Positions 17,693 through 27,279 of a DNA stretch of 64,000 nt are shown piece by piece. Positions within the stretch are counted from its first letter, which is position 1, and each line of letters begins with the position of its first letter. The notes beneath the pieces are model-generated. The model worked only from the letters and a program-made list of their open reading frames with translations, made no database searches and was not told the origin of the DNA. This DNA is from HXMU1420-13 sp965601825. GTDB lineage: Bacteria > Bacteroidota > Rhodothermia > Balneolales > Balneolaceae. Where the stretch lies: positions 1,116,001-1,180,000 of the forward strand of contig OZ271839.1 of assembly GCA_965601825.1 (NCBI GenBank), written 5' to 3'. The translations under genes were made by a program, and so were the position numbers.

Positions 17693-18667
17693 ATGATTGA
17701 AAATAAAATAACCTACTCTATCGATAGTTTTGTGAAAGTAGCTAAAAGTGTATGCAGTCAAGTAGGCGGCATATGGATGGGCAATCATTACCACATACCG
17801 GAAGATTATGGGACAGGAATTGCGGAGGCTTATGCATTCGATTACTTCTCAGTGATGTATACACAATATGAATCTAAGTTTCCTGTGATCATAGAGAGAG
17901 AACCTAATGATTTGCAAGGTCACTTAATCTTTGATCTGGTTCTATATGAGAATGCAAATGAATTTGAAGTTCAGTCAAATAAGCAGGTTAATAAGTTAGT
18001 ACCGGGTTGCTATGTATCGACTCCAAATACTGCTTCTGTCGGAGTGTTCTCACCCGGGAATAGCCATGAACTACTTTCAATTCTTATTGATGTCGATTGG
18101 TTGGTTTCTCAGATAAGCACGGAGAGCTTGTCTATTGTTGATGATACAAACGCGCCCATATTTACTTACTTCCCACTGGATGCGCACTTAATTGCTACTA
18201 TTCAAAGTTTACATCTTTCAAAGCCAAGATCAGAAATGAGAAGTTCCTATTTGAAAGCAAAAGCACTAGAGATTGTGGCTTATACAACTGAACTGCTACT
18301 CAATAAATCCAAACTTAATCATGACAGTCAGTTTTATCCTCATGAGTTGTATTGTATCCAGCAACTTGACGAATATTTAAGAACAAATCTACAGAATAAT
18401 CCTACTGTTCATGACTTATCATTAAAGTTTGGTATAAATAGGAATCGGCTTCAAAAACTATCAAAAAGCATCTTAGGTAATACAATTTCGGCTCATATCA
18501 GACAATTGAAAATGGGCGAAGCCTACAAAATGATTGAATCCGGGTATACAGTACATGAGGTTGGAAGGGAAATGGGATATAGTAATATCAGTCACTTTGC
18601 AAGAGCCTTTAAATTTGTACACGGAGTGAATCCATCTACTGTGAAGAAGTCCGGCAGACAAAACTGA
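17693..18667 (+). CDS. AraC-family transcriptional regulator
   Basis: A 324-residue protein. The C-terminal ~95 residues carry two helix-turn-helix motifs: TVHDLSLKFGINRNRLQKLS and TVHEVGREMGYSNISHFARA, then FKFVHGVNPSTVKK, the AraC signature. The N-terminal ~200 residues form a cupin-like sensing domain (HLIFDLVLYENANEFEVQ), of the type seen in PchR-like regulators, but no ligand can be named. It sits upstream of the S41 protease and serine-hydrolase run, which it may control; this is inferred from position only. Confidence 0.85.
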   Translation: MIENKITYSIDSFVKVAKSVCSQVGGIWMGNHYHIPEDYGTGIAEAYAFDYFSVMYTQYESKFPVIIEREPNDLQGHLIFDLVLYENANEFEVQSNKQVNKLVPGCYVSTPNTASVGVFSPGNSHELLSILIDVDWLVSQISTESLSIVDDTNAPIFTYFPLDAHLIATIQSLHLSKPRSEMRSSYLKAKALEIVAYTTELLLNKSKLNHDSQFYPHELYCIQQLDEYLRTNLQNNPTVHDLSLKFGINRNRLQKLSKSILGNTISAHIRQLKMGEAYKMIESGYTVHEVGREMGYSNISHFARAFKFVHGVNPSTVKKSGRQN

Positions 18668-18849
18668 GATAAGCTTTTTAATCTGTGCTTATTTGAGCCG
18701 TGACTTACGCTATTTGAGTAAACACCCTTTCAATCTTATCGAATGCATTTGCTCTAAAACACTTGAATAGCAATGCGATGGTTACTACTTAACAGTCTCT
18801 AATCGCGGTCATGTCTACCAAGGTGAAAAACGAACAATCTTTACCATAA

Positions 18850-20298
18850 ATGCTTAGACCAATCTTTCAAAAAACATACTTAGGGATTTATTTAATCAGC
18901 TGCTTTAGCCTTATCTATTGCAGTAAAAAAGAAATACAACCGGAGTCCTATAACGGAATTTGGCAATCATTAGGCGGCGGCTGGGTGATGGCTATTAATG
19001 ACGACGGGACTTATATCGAATACGATGTCACAGATATTTCTTGCTTATCTGCAAGGCAGTCTCATGTTGAAGAATTTGAAGATAGAATAGCTGTAAAAGG
19101 TGATGAGATCAGCTTAAGAAGAGGGGTTCTGGTTTACACTTATAAGAAAACCAATAAGCTACCATCAGTATGTGAAGAAGTAGTTCCAGATGAAAGATCC
19201 AATGATCCTTTATACAATCTTGAGGTATTCGCTAATACTATTGAAAATCACTATGCATTCATGGATCTGAATAACATCAATTTTGAAAGATTATATCATC
19301 AAGCAAGTGAAAAACTTGTTGCAGACCCAACCGATGTTACACTCTATTCCGTGATGAATGAGATGTTAATTGCACTCAACGATAATCATGGATTTATAGA
19401 AGCAAGCGAGCATGTATATGAACTGATTGAGTCAGAAGCGCAAGAAACTGATGAAGAAGTAGAAGAATCGGAAATTGGAGATTTTGAAATTGCAGGAATA
19501 GTTGCCGAGCATCATCTCGATAAAGAATTCACTGAAGATTCCTTTTTGATGCAATGGGGATTAATAGACGACAATATTGGCTATATCCAGATAAAAGCAA
19601 TGTTCCTATATGCAGATCTTGGTTTATCAGATGAATTAATTGATAGCTTAGGATATTGGGGCGCGTTTTCAAGTAGCATGGAATTGATGAACGAAGGTGC
19701 ATATATAGAGAAAGAAGGAGAGGGTGCATCAAAGCTAATGCAACGGGTATTAAATGATCTATCATCTACGGATGCAATTATAATTGATAATAGATTTAAT
19801 GGTGGAGGACAGGATGCGGTTAGTCTGAATATTTTAAAATACTTCAATTCTGAAGAAAGAATAATTGCATATCAAAAACTTGTGCATAAAAATGGTTACT
19901 CACCTGAATTTGACGTTAAGCTGGAAGCGGTTGCAAATCCATATCTAAAACCAACTTTTGTGTTGACCTCCAGACAAACCGGTAGTGCTGCCGAGGTATT
20001 TTCATTGGCCACAAAAGCATTACCTCATGTTTATACAGTGGGCGAGCCAACTATGGGTGCACTATCTACTTCTCTTCAAAAACAACTACCCAATGGTTGG
20101 GATTTTGCAATCTCAAACGAGATTTACGAATCATTAGAAGGAGAAATTTATGAGAATAGGGGAATACCGGTTGATTACCCGATGAGTCTTCAAAGCGAGG
20201 ATCGTCAGGATTTCTTTAGTGAGGTAAGGGATAATTTGGATCAAGATAAAATTAGGATTCTTGAGACAATAACTAACGCCTTAAAAGAGCTGAAATAA
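18850..20298 (+). CDS. S41-family peptidase, lipoprotein
   Basis: A 482-residue protein starting with a signal peptide and lipobox (ISCFSLIYC, Cys25), so it is anchored in the membrane on the periplasmic or outer side. The C-terminal half has the tail-specific protease fold: AIIIDNRFNGGGQDA, then TSRQTGSAAEVFS, where the Ser of the GSAAE segment is the expected nucleophile, then VGEPTMGALS, and RGIPVDYPMSL. No PDZ domain is obvious. The family cleaves C-terminal regions of protein substrates. An acidic run (ETDEEVEESEIGD) around residue 200 is unusual. It is followed 81 bases later by a serine hydrolase on the same strand. Confidence 0.82.
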   Translation: MLRPIFQKTYLGIYLISCFSLIYCSKKEIQPESYNGIWQSLGGGWVMAINDDGTYIEYDVTDISCLSARQSHVEEFEDRIAVKGDEISLRRGVLVYTYKKTNKLPSVCEEVVPDERSNDPLYNLEVFANTIENHYAFMDLNNINFERLYHQASEKLVADPTDVTLYSVMNEMLIALNDNHGFIEASEHVYELIESEAQETDEEVEESEIGDFEIAGIVAEHHLDKEFTEDSFLMQWGLIDDNIGYIQIKAMFLYADLGLSDELIDSLGYWGAFSSSMELMNEGAYIEKEGEGASKLMQRVLNDLSSTDAIIIDNRFNGGGQDAVSLNILKYFNSEERIIAYQKLVHKNGYSPEFDVKLEAVANPYLKPTFVLTSRQTGSAAEVFSLATKALPHVYTVGEPTMGALSTSLQKQLPNGWDFAISNEIYESLEGEIYENRGIPVDYPMSLQSEDRQDFFSEVRDNLDQDKIRILETITNALKELK

Positions 20299-20379
20299 AC
20301 TTTTAAAAATTAACCAACCTTGAACCCACTTGGATGAATGCGGTCAGTAATTATTACTGGTTCTACAATTGATAACGCT

Positions 20380-22038
20380 ATGAAAAAACACCTGTACTTA
20401 CTCTTGGTTTTACTAAGTGCTTGTTCTGCTAAACAACAAAATGATAAAGAATTGTCACTCAACTCAGGATCTTATATGGATGAGATGCATGAAAAACACA
20501 GCGGTGAAATAGTTTTTATGAATGACTTCATCAGCTATGCAGATTTTGAGGAATATCATATTAAATCTTCCCTGCCTTACAATGAGATTTTGGACTTCAA
20601 CATGAGAATGTTTCTTGATAAAACGTTAACTCATTATTTATCGGAATTAGCTCCTGAATTGTCAGTAAATGAATTATGCGATAAAGGTAATTTCCAATTT
20701 ACATTTTCTGTAGGCGGTGAAGAAATTTGGGAGCATAATTTACCAGTTGGAGCGGGGAGTTGTGAGTATAAAAACCAAATGACGGTTTATGGAATCCCTC
20801 TTGTACATAAAGATAACCCCGAACACTGGGGAAGATATATGTGGATGAAGTTCTTGAAAAGAAATGGTGGTCAAGAGGCATTAGTAGGTAACAATCATAC
20901 ATTAACTGTTGATGTAAGGCCTTATTTGGAAGATTCTGAATTTAAAACAGGTAATGTAATTGCCTCAGGTAAGGTTCGGTTAGTTAGATCTGATATTGAA
21001 ATAGATGATGATTTAATTGCGATTCAAAAAGTAAAACCATTTGAAAATTGGTCGGTTAATCAAACAGGAGTAAATCAATCAGTTATTGAGGATTTAAATT
21101 CTAAAATTGCTCTTAATTATTTCAAAAATATTAATAGCATAGCAGTTATTCAGAATTCTGAGATCGTACTGGAACAATACTTTAATGGATACAACCGAGA
21201 GAGTTTACACGATGTTCGATCTGTCAGTAAAACCTTAGTTGCATTATTTGCAGGAATAGCAATCGAACAAGGGCACATTGAAAATGTAGATGAGCCAATT
21301 AGCAACTATTATGAGCTCGGTAACTTTCATAATTACACTAAATTAAAAGATAGCATCACTATTCATGACTTATTGACTATGAGCTCAGTATTTGATGGTG
21401 ATGATTCTGATTTCAGTTCGCCCGGTAATGAAGAAAAAATGTATCCATCAGAAAACTGGGTGAAATTTGTGCTTGATCTTCCAGCTCAAAAACAAGAAAC
21501 AAACTGGTCGTACTTTACTGGTGGTGTGGTTTTACTTGGTGATATACTCAATAAAGCTGCACCAGTACAGTTAGAAAAATTTGCTGATAATTCGCTATTC
21601 AAACCATTGAATATAACTGATTATAAATGGCAGTATACCCCACAAGGAGTGCCTAATACTGCTGGCAGTTTTCAATTAAGTACGCTTGACTATGCAAAAA
21701 TTGGGTCTCTGTATTTAAATAATGGTCGGTATGATAATTCACAGATAATACCCGAAGCTTGGATGATACAATCAATGGAAGAACATGAAATTGTGCCTGA
21801 CAGAGACAAAGAATCATATGGATACCTGATCTGGAAGAAACATATTTCAGTAGAAAATAAAGATATGGAAGTTCATTATATGAGTGGTAATGGTGGGAAT
21901 AAGGTCTGGATTATTCCAAGCCTTGATGCTGTAATTGTGCTCACATCGACTGCTTATGGCCAGCCTTATATGCATTATCAAGCGGAAGAAATTTTGAAAG
22001 AGTATCTCATTCCTGCATTGAAAGGTTCAGATATCTAG
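20380..22038 (+). CDS. Lipoprotein serine hydrolase, beta-lactamase fold
   Basis: The start at 20380 is chosen because it gives a lipoprotein signal (MKKHLYLLLVLLSACS, lipobox Cys15); an upstream ATG would place 14 polar residues before it. The 552-residue protein has an N-terminal ~220-residue beta-rich domain of unknown role. The hydrolase part has S281-V-S-K284, then SYFTGGVVLLGD in place of the usual Y-x-N, and MSGNGGNKVW in place of H-T-G-G, which is typical of the esterase-like branch (as in 6-aminohexanoate-dimer hydrolase). The substrate is not known. Confidence 0.78.
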   Translation: MKKHLYLLLVLLSACSAKQQNDKELSLNSGSYMDEMHEKHSGEIVFMNDFISYADFEEYHIKSSLPYNEILDFNMRMFLDKTLTHYLSELAPELSVNELCDKGNFQFTFSVGGEEIWEHNLPVGAGSCEYKNQMTVYGIPLVHKDNPEHWGRYMWMKFLKRNGGQEALVGNNHTLTVDVRPYLEDSEFKTGNVIASGKVRLVRSDIEIDDDLIAIQKVKPFENWSVNQTGVNQSVIEDLNSKIALNYFKNINSIAVIQNSEIVLEQYFNGYNRESLHDVRSVSKTLVALFAGIAIEQGHIENVDEPISNYYELGNFHNYTKLKDSITIHDLLTMSSVFDGDDSDFSSPGNEEKMYPSENWVKFVLDLPAQKQETNWSYFTGGVVLLGDILNKAAPVQLEKFADNSLFKPLNITDYKWQYTPQGVPNTAGSFQLSTLDYAKIGSLYLNNGRYDNSQIIPEAWMIQSMEEHEIVPDRDKESYGYLIWKKHISVENKDMEVHYMSGNGGNKVWIIPSLDAVIVLTSTAYGQPYMHYQAEEILKEYLIPALKGSDI

Positions 22039-22077
22039 TAGATAAGGGTAGATCGAATTAATCACTTTGTTAGAATC

Positions 22078-22659
22078 ATGATGAAGAAAGAAAAGCTCTT
22101 ATTCTACGGTACGCTCTCCTTGCGCTGGTATTTATGCTATTATATGATCACATACGGTTGGGCAAAACTTACACTTAATCAATTTGGGGTACATGATCCT
22201 GCAATTCTAGATTTATCTCTGAAAGAAATTGATAGTTTTTATGTGGCATGGCATTTATTTGGAAGAAGTGAATTCTTTTCATACGTAACTGGATTAATAG
22301 AGATTATAGGCGGAATTCTAATCGTTATTGATAAAACCGTCATACCCGGAGCACTTCTTGTTTTATCCATATTAGCTCAAATCCTAATCATCGATATTTC
22401 ATTTACAACCGGGATTCATGGTTTTGCTTTGCCTGTAAGAGTAGCAAGTATGATGGTTGCCGCCTTATTGATTCTACTATTCTATAAAGAAAATTTGAAG
22501 CAACTATGGGATAGCTTAAAGGCAGTAAAATCAAATGATTTTAAATACAAGTGGTGGCATTTTTTGGTGGTCCCTTTGGTTGGATTTTTGATGGATTTTG
22601 TGATAGCAATCCTGACATATCCTATAAAGTTTCTTCTAAATTCACTCCTTTCAACTTAA
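22078..22659 (+). CDS. DoxX-like membrane protein
   Basis: A 193-residue integral membrane protein with four to five hydrophobic segments. The N-terminal half (RWYLCYYMITYGWAKL, LFGRSEFFSYVTGLIEIIGG) has the layout of the DoxX/DUF417 group, where an early G-x-x-K and a later E-x-x-G are conserved. Such proteins associate with oxidoreductases in the inner membrane, but many have no known role. It starts 40 bases after the serine hydrolase and ends 26 bases before the alpha/beta hydrolase, suggesting an operon. Confidence 0.65.
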   Translation: MMKKEKLLFYGTLSLRWYLCYYMITYGWAKLTLNQFGVHDPAILDLSLKEIDSFYVAWHLFGRSEFFSYVTGLIEIIGGILIVIDKTVIPGALLVLSILAQILIIDISFTTGIHGFALPVRVASMMVAALLILLFYKENLKQLWDSLKAVKSNDFKYKWWHFLVVPLVGFLMDFVIAILTYPIKFLLNSLLST

Positions 22660-22684
22660 TAAATCGAACTTAAGAGATAATTAT

Positions 22685-23746
22685 ATGAAGCTATTACTGA
22701 CCCTTTTTACTTTAGCACTATCACTGAATCAGATAAGCGCCCAGCAGAAAGACATCAAACTAGACAACAATGGAATTATAATAGCCGGGACATATTCTAA
22801 GTCTGAAGGTAGTAATGAAAAGCCCCTGATCATCATGCTATCAGGTAGTGGAGCTCAGACCAGAGAATCTGAAATAGTTGGCTATCCTGTATTCAAGACT
22901 CTTTCTGAGGAATTCAACCTTAATGGCTATTCAACTTTTCGATTTGATGATCGAGGGGTAGGATTATCTACCGGTGATTTTGATGCAACCACATTAGAGG
23001 ATTTTGTATCAGACATCTCTGCGATAATTAATTACTTCACGATGTCAGAAGAGCTTCAACATACATCATTTATTCTGGCTGGGCACAGTTTAGGCGGCGT
23101 TATATCTATCAAAGCCGCTACCATTGATGAAAGAATCTCATCAATATTGTTATTAGCGTCGCCTTCATTACCACTTTATGAGATCATTAATGAACAAATT
23201 CGATCAACTCAAAGATTGATGGGCCACTCGGAGGAAAGCCTAAATGAAGCACTCGAATTTCAAGCTCTTATATATGATGCAGTAAAGGATAGTGCCAAGT
23301 GGAAAATAGTAAAGAGTATATTTACAGAAAGAATGAAAAATCGAATTGCAGAATTACCGCAAGAGAGACAAAATCAGATACCAGATATTGATGCATTTAT
23401 AAATATGCGCTATCAGCAGTCAATTGTAAATCAAGTAAGAACCAGACAAATGGAAAGTTTACTCTTTTATGATCCTGCAGAAGACTTAAGAAAAATCGAA
23501 GTTCCCGTTGCAATCATATTAGGTGGGAATGATGTTCAGGTAAAGCAGGAGAAAAATCTTGAAACGTATGAACAAGTATGTCATAGTTCATCATTAGAGT
23601 GCCTTATTTCCGTGAAAGAAAAAATGAATCACCTTTTTCAAGAAGCAGAAACGGGTTTAGTTCAAGAGTACGCTTCTTTGCCTCATGAATTATCAGAAGG
23701 CTTTATTAGATCTCTCATAGCTTCTTTAGAATTCATAGAACAATAG
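22685..23746 (+). CDS. Secreted alpha/beta hydrolase
   Basis: A 353-residue protein with a signal peptide (MKLLLTLFTLALSLNQISAQ). The alpha/beta hydrolase core shows the oxyanion region PLIIMLSGSGAQTRE, the strand-loop YSTFRFDDRGVGLSTG, the nucleophile elbow GHSLGG with S135, the acid in ILGGNDVQV and the base in KMNHLFQEA. This arrangement is that of the YbbR/Hydrolase_4-like peptidase or esterase group, often annotated as serine aminopeptidase-like. It lies close behind the DoxX-like gene. The substrate is not known. Confidence 0.82.
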   Translation: MKLLLTLFTLALSLNQISAQQKDIKLDNNGIIIAGTYSKSEGSNEKPLIIMLSGSGAQTRESEIVGYPVFKTLSEEFNLNGYSTFRFDDRGVGLSTGDFDATTLEDFVSDISAIINYFTMSEELQHTSFILAGHSLGGVISIKAATIDERISSILLLASPSLPLYEIINEQIRSTQRLMGHSEESLNEALEFQALIYDAVKDSAKWKIVKSIFTERMKNRIAELPQERQNQIPDIDAFINMRYQQSIVNQVRTRQMESLLFYDPAEDLRKIEVPVAIILGGNDVQVKQEKNLETYEQVCHSSSLECLISVKEKMNHLFQEAETGLVQEYASLPHELSEGFIRSLIASLEFIEQ

Positions 23747-23935
23747 TCTTCTAGAAGAGGAAAATAGGGCCACCAATAACTTAAACACTATACTTAAAAA
23801 GAGTAAAAAAAATCAATTGAGCGGTTAAAGACTCAGATAAGCACTGAAATGGCTCAAATTAGATTTACCGGTAACTATTGAGTTTTCTGAAGTGTAAATA
23901 AGGTAACCAAAAGTCTAACTCTTTCTTTTATCCTA

Positions 23936-25942
23936 ATGATTTCCAGACCAGTACTTATTAACCCCCTTGCTCTACTGTTTCTATGGGTGTTCAGTTTTAT
24001 TCATTTACCTCTATTCGGTCAATCGAATATTATTCATTCATTTGAACGAGAATCAATAAAATTAGATGGTGATTTATCTGAGTGGGATTTATCAGCACCC
24101 TGGTATGAGCTTACCCATAAGCTAGGTGGCCCCGAAAGAGAATCAAATAGGGATATCGATGTAACATTTCAAGTTGTGCATTTACACAATAGTCGCAAAA
24201 TGTATGTGGCAGTTAATATTTTGGATGATGAATTAGAATGGAATGAAGGAGATTCGTTTGATGCATTAGCTTTCTACATCAACGAACAACATCATCCAAG
24301 AGGTTCCGGTGTAGTAGCCTATAGAATACAAGGCAACTCTATAAGAAGCATAACCCCAGATAATCATTGGGATCCTAACATATCACAATATGCTAGATTA
24401 GAAAAGATTAGACATGTTTTCCAAAAAACCCAAAATGGACTGCAGATTGAAATTGAATTTGAGCTTGAACAGCAAATTCAAAATCCAAGTATTCTAGATT
24501 TTGATTTGGAGTACACCGACTCAGATGGAGGTGAGAAATCATACTATTCATTTACGCCATATGGAGGAAAGACCTGGAATGCTCAGCCTGGAAGACTTGG
24601 GTCTATCCTTTTTCTAAATGAAAACATACAACTAGGATCCCTGATTGGTGAGGTTAATTGGGACGATCCTACAATTCCCATCTCTTTTAATGGAGTACGA
24701 TTAGAGAACAAAGATAATCCAAATTTTTGGATGTATGTTCCACTCAGCGATGACAATATTCTGGAAGCTGAATTACCCGAAGGTGATTACATAATTAGAC
24801 CGGGTATGCTCACTCATTTTATTGGGGAACAATTTTATAAAGCTGATAGTACCGCTGCTAATCCCTTTTCAATTATTGCAGATAAGCAAACCCGTATTGA
24901 TGATATTATAATTAAGCGTGTTTCTAAGCCGGATTTAGTTCAAAAAGATAATTTTCTTTTTGAACTCATCGATGGAAATAGAGACTCACTGGATACGGTT
25001 ATCGAACAATATATGACCTACTATGGTATCGAGGGGGCCCAATTTTTGAGCTGGAAGGGTAATCAAATTATTCATAGTAATTCCTATGGGTTTAAAAATT
25101 CGTTCACTCAGGAAAAAGTAGAAAGTTCAACGTTATTTGAAGTCGCCTCTATAACTAAGCCAGTATTTGCTTTTGCTGTGATGAGCTTTTATGAGCAGGG
25201 ACTGATAGATTTAGACAAACCCTTATATCAATATAGATCATTTGATGAGGTTAAAAACCATCCTTATTCGAAACTAATCACTGCAAGGCAAGTCTTATCT
25301 CATCAAACTGGGTTGCCAAATTGGCCCATTAATGGAAAGCTTGAATTTCAATTCAAACCCGGATCAGGATATAGTTATTCGGGATCAGCGTACGAATATT
25401 TGGGAAGAGTGTTAGAATCAATAGCAGGAAAATCTATTAATACAATTCTATACGAAGAAGTAATGGAGCCACTGGAGCTTTCAGATTTTTACTTTCAATT
25501 TAATTCTGATGCAATTCCTCATAAATCGAGTGGACATTACAATGGATATCCCGGTACTAGAGATTTTCCTGAAGAACCATGGATTGCAGGATCATTGATT
25601 ACTAATGCTGAATCTTTAGTAAAGTTTGCCATGGCTATTCAAAGGCGAAAAGGTTTAAAACAAGAGACTTATAATGAGCAATTCAAAAACTACTTAACTA
25701 TTCCAGTAGAAGAGAGAGATAATTCTTGGAATGTAGCTGAAGAAATGACATTAGGTTGGTTTAAAGAAGAAGCACCTCATGGAACTGTAATTAAGCACAG
25801 TGGAAGCAATGGCGATTTTGAATCTATTCTGAGGATTTATGATGATCTTGATATGGGGTACATCTTATTAGTCAATGGAAATTCAGGCTTTTACTTAACT
25901 GAAAACATTGAAAAAATACTTATTGATCCTGAGCAGTTTTAG
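23936..25942 (+). CDS. CBM9-like domain fused to a beta-lactamase-type serine hydrolase
   Basis: A 668-residue protein with a signal peptide ending near LFGQ. Residues ~30-225 read as a carbohydrate-binding-module-9/DOMON-like sandwich (KLDGDLSEWD ... GDSFDALAFYINEQ ... GGKTWNAQPGRLGSI). A beta-sandwich linker follows to ~residue 340. The C-terminal hydrolase has S405-I-T-K408, Y-S-G in YSYSGSAYEYLGRVLE, and H-S-G in IKHSGSNGDFE, so the catalytic residues look intact. The combination suggests a cell-surface esterase or peptidase targeting glycan-linked material. The next gene is a paralogue of its hydrolase domain. Confidence 0.78.
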   Translation: MISRPVLINPLALLFLWVFSFIHLPLFGQSNIIHSFERESIKLDGDLSEWDLSAPWYELTHKLGGPERESNRDIDVTFQVVHLHNSRKMYVAVNILDDELEWNEGDSFDALAFYINEQHHPRGSGVVAYRIQGNSIRSITPDNHWDPNISQYARLEKIRHVFQKTQNGLQIEIEFELEQQIQNPSILDFDLEYTDSDGGEKSYYSFTPYGGKTWNAQPGRLGSILFLNENIQLGSLIGEVNWDDPTIPISFNGVRLENKDNPNFWMYVPLSDDNILEAELPEGDYIIRPGMLTHFIGEQFYKADSTAANPFSIIADKQTRIDDIIIKRVSKPDLVQKDNFLFELIDGNRDSLDTVIEQYMTYYGIEGAQFLSWKGNQIIHSNSYGFKNSFTQEKVESSTLFEVASITKPVFAFAVMSFYEQGLIDLDKPLYQYRSFDEVKNHPYSKLITARQVLSHQTGLPNWPINGKLEFQFKPGSGYSYSGSAYEYLGRVLESIAGKSINTILYEEVMEPLELSDFYFQFNSDAIPHKSSGHYNGYPGTRDFPEEPWIAGSLITNAESLVKFAMAIQRRKGLKQETYNEQFKNYLTIPVEERDNSWNVAEEMTLGWFKEEAPHGTVIKHSGSNGDFESILRIYDDLDMGYILLVNGNSGFYLTENIEKILIDPEQF

Positions 25943-25959
25943 CAAGTTTGTGTTGAAAA
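25942..25959. repeat. 18-base direct repeat, copy 1
   Basis: GCAAGTTTGTGTTGAAAA starts at the last base of the CBM9-hydrolase stop codon and recurs exactly at 27214-27231. The two copies bracket the serine hydrolase gene at 26039-27106. They may mark a duplication or recombination junction. Confidence 0.75.
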
Positions 25960-26038
25960 CAGATATGTTATAAATAACCATAATTAAATAGTAAATTACA
26001 TAATAACAATAGTATAAGTAATATTAATATTTAACATA

Positions 26039-27106
26039 ATGAACAAAATACTTAAAGATTACAGTATTATTTATAGTAGAATATTTTTGCTGATTTATCT
26101 TATGACAATGTCCTTTAATGTTGCTCTAGCCCAAGAGAATGTCGATAGGTCTGAAAGAGCTAACATTGAAAATTTGTTGAGTGATCATAATGTACCGGGA
26201 TTAAGTTTAGCCGTTCTAGATGACTATAGAATTCAGGAGATATCTGTTTATGGTGACTTAAAAAGAGGCATCCCTGTTGAAATAGACAGCTATTTTAATG
26301 TAGCATCGTTGGCTAAACCAATTGTAGCAATGCTTACATTAGAACTTGTTCAATTAGGGGAGTGGGAACTCGATAAACCACTGGAAAATTATTGGGTTGA
26401 TCCTGATATAAAGGATCATCCATTCACAAAAAAACTGACTACTCGACATGTTCTTTCACATAGAACAGGTTTTGATAATTGGAGGCATTTAAATGAGTCT
26501 AAACAATTAGCGTTTAATTTCGAGCCTGGTAAAAAATTTATGTATTCAGGGGAAGGGTTTGAATACTTACAAAAGGCTCTCGAAAGAAAATTTGGGTTAT
26601 CACTGGATGAGCTCGCTTTTAGATATTTATTTAAGAAGATTGGGATGAATCAAACTCAGTTTAGATGGGACGAAAATGTTATTAAGGAGCAATTTGCTCA
26701 TTGGCATGATGCAGAGGGAAATAATTCTTACCCGACCTATTTCAATAATGAATCTAGTGCTGCAGATGATTTATTAACTACCATTTGGGATTATGCTAAG
26801 TTTGCTGAATTCGTAATTAATGGTGCTTCACTTGATCAAGATTTATTTCAAAATATGGTGAGTACTCATAGTGAGTCTACAGATGATGTTCAGATAGGGC
26901 TGGGGTGGGAAATCCTGCATAAGTCTGTTGATTCTGAATACGCTTTGTTACATACCGGAGGGGATGTTGGAGTGAATACCCTAATTGTACTACTTCCCAA
27001 ATCAGGAAAGGGACTTGTAATCTTTACAAATGGTGATAACGGAAGAAATTTATATTTCCCTCTAATTAATTTATTACTTAGAGAAAGTAAGTTCTTATTT
27101 GAATAA
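26039..27106 (+). CDS. Serine hydrolase, beta-lactamase fold
   Basis: A 355-residue protein with a signal peptide (YSRIFLLIYLMTMSFNVALAQ). Catalytic motifs are S90-L-A-K93, Y-S-G in MYSGEGFEYLQKAL and H-T-G-G in LLHTGGDVGVNTL, so it looks active. It is closely similar to the C-terminal half of the preceding gene in shape and motif spacing (ASxxKP, HPxxKxxTxRxVLSHxTG), which suggests tandem duplication. It is bracketed by the 18-base repeats at 25942 and 27214. The substrate is unknown. Confidence 0.82.
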   Translation: MNKILKDYSIIYSRIFLLIYLMTMSFNVALAQENVDRSERANIENLLSDHNVPGLSLAVLDDYRIQEISVYGDLKRGIPVEIDSYFNVASLAKPIVAMLTLELVQLGEWELDKPLENYWVDPDIKDHPFTKKLTTRHVLSHRTGFDNWRHLNESKQLAFNFEPGKKFMYSGEGFEYLQKALERKFGLSLDELAFRYLFKKIGMNQTQFRWDENVIKEQFAHWHDAEGNNSYPTYFNNESSAADDLLTTIWDYAKFAEFVINGASLDQDLFQNMVSTHSESTDDVQIGLGWEILHKSVDSEYALLHTGGDVGVNTLIVLLPKSGKGLVIFTNGDNGRNLYFPLINLLLRESKFLFE

Positions 27107-27124
27107 AGTGTTTTAGTTCAATAA

Positions 27125-27247
27125 CTGTGGAACTTTAAACTAAATAGAAAATGCGCTCTGAACTTGACTCTATTTGGTGCTAAAGAACCTGTTTATCAGG
27201 GCGATTTTGATTTGCAAGTTTGTGTTGAAAAAATAAATAAGCCATAG
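27125..27247 (+). pseudogene. Short remnant resembling the C-terminal part of the erythromycin-esterase-like gene
   Basis: This open stretch ends with VYQGDFDLQVCVEKINKP and a stop. The following intact gene at 27280-28584 contains SYQGDFDLQVVHPRT, and the DNA is nearly identical over the 20 or so bases coding for that motif. No start or other domain is present, so it is read as the leftover end of a lost paralogue. It includes the second 18-base repeat (27214-27231). Confidence 0.42.
27214..27231. repeat. 18-base direct repeat, copy 2
   Basis: Identical to 25942-25959 and in the same orientation, 1272 bases away. Here it falls inside the coding-like remnant, whereas copy 1 starts at the stop codon of the upstream hydrolase. 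Confidence 0.75.
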
Positions 27248-27279
27248 AAAACTATAATTCAAGTTGAAATATTAGTTGT

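Noticed and set aside
16752..18722. TTTGAGTAAA boxes as sites for the 17693 AraC regulator
   Set aside because: Two copies of 10 bases nearly 2 kb apart are weak evidence, and neither is clearly in a promoter position; noted only in the intergenic entry.
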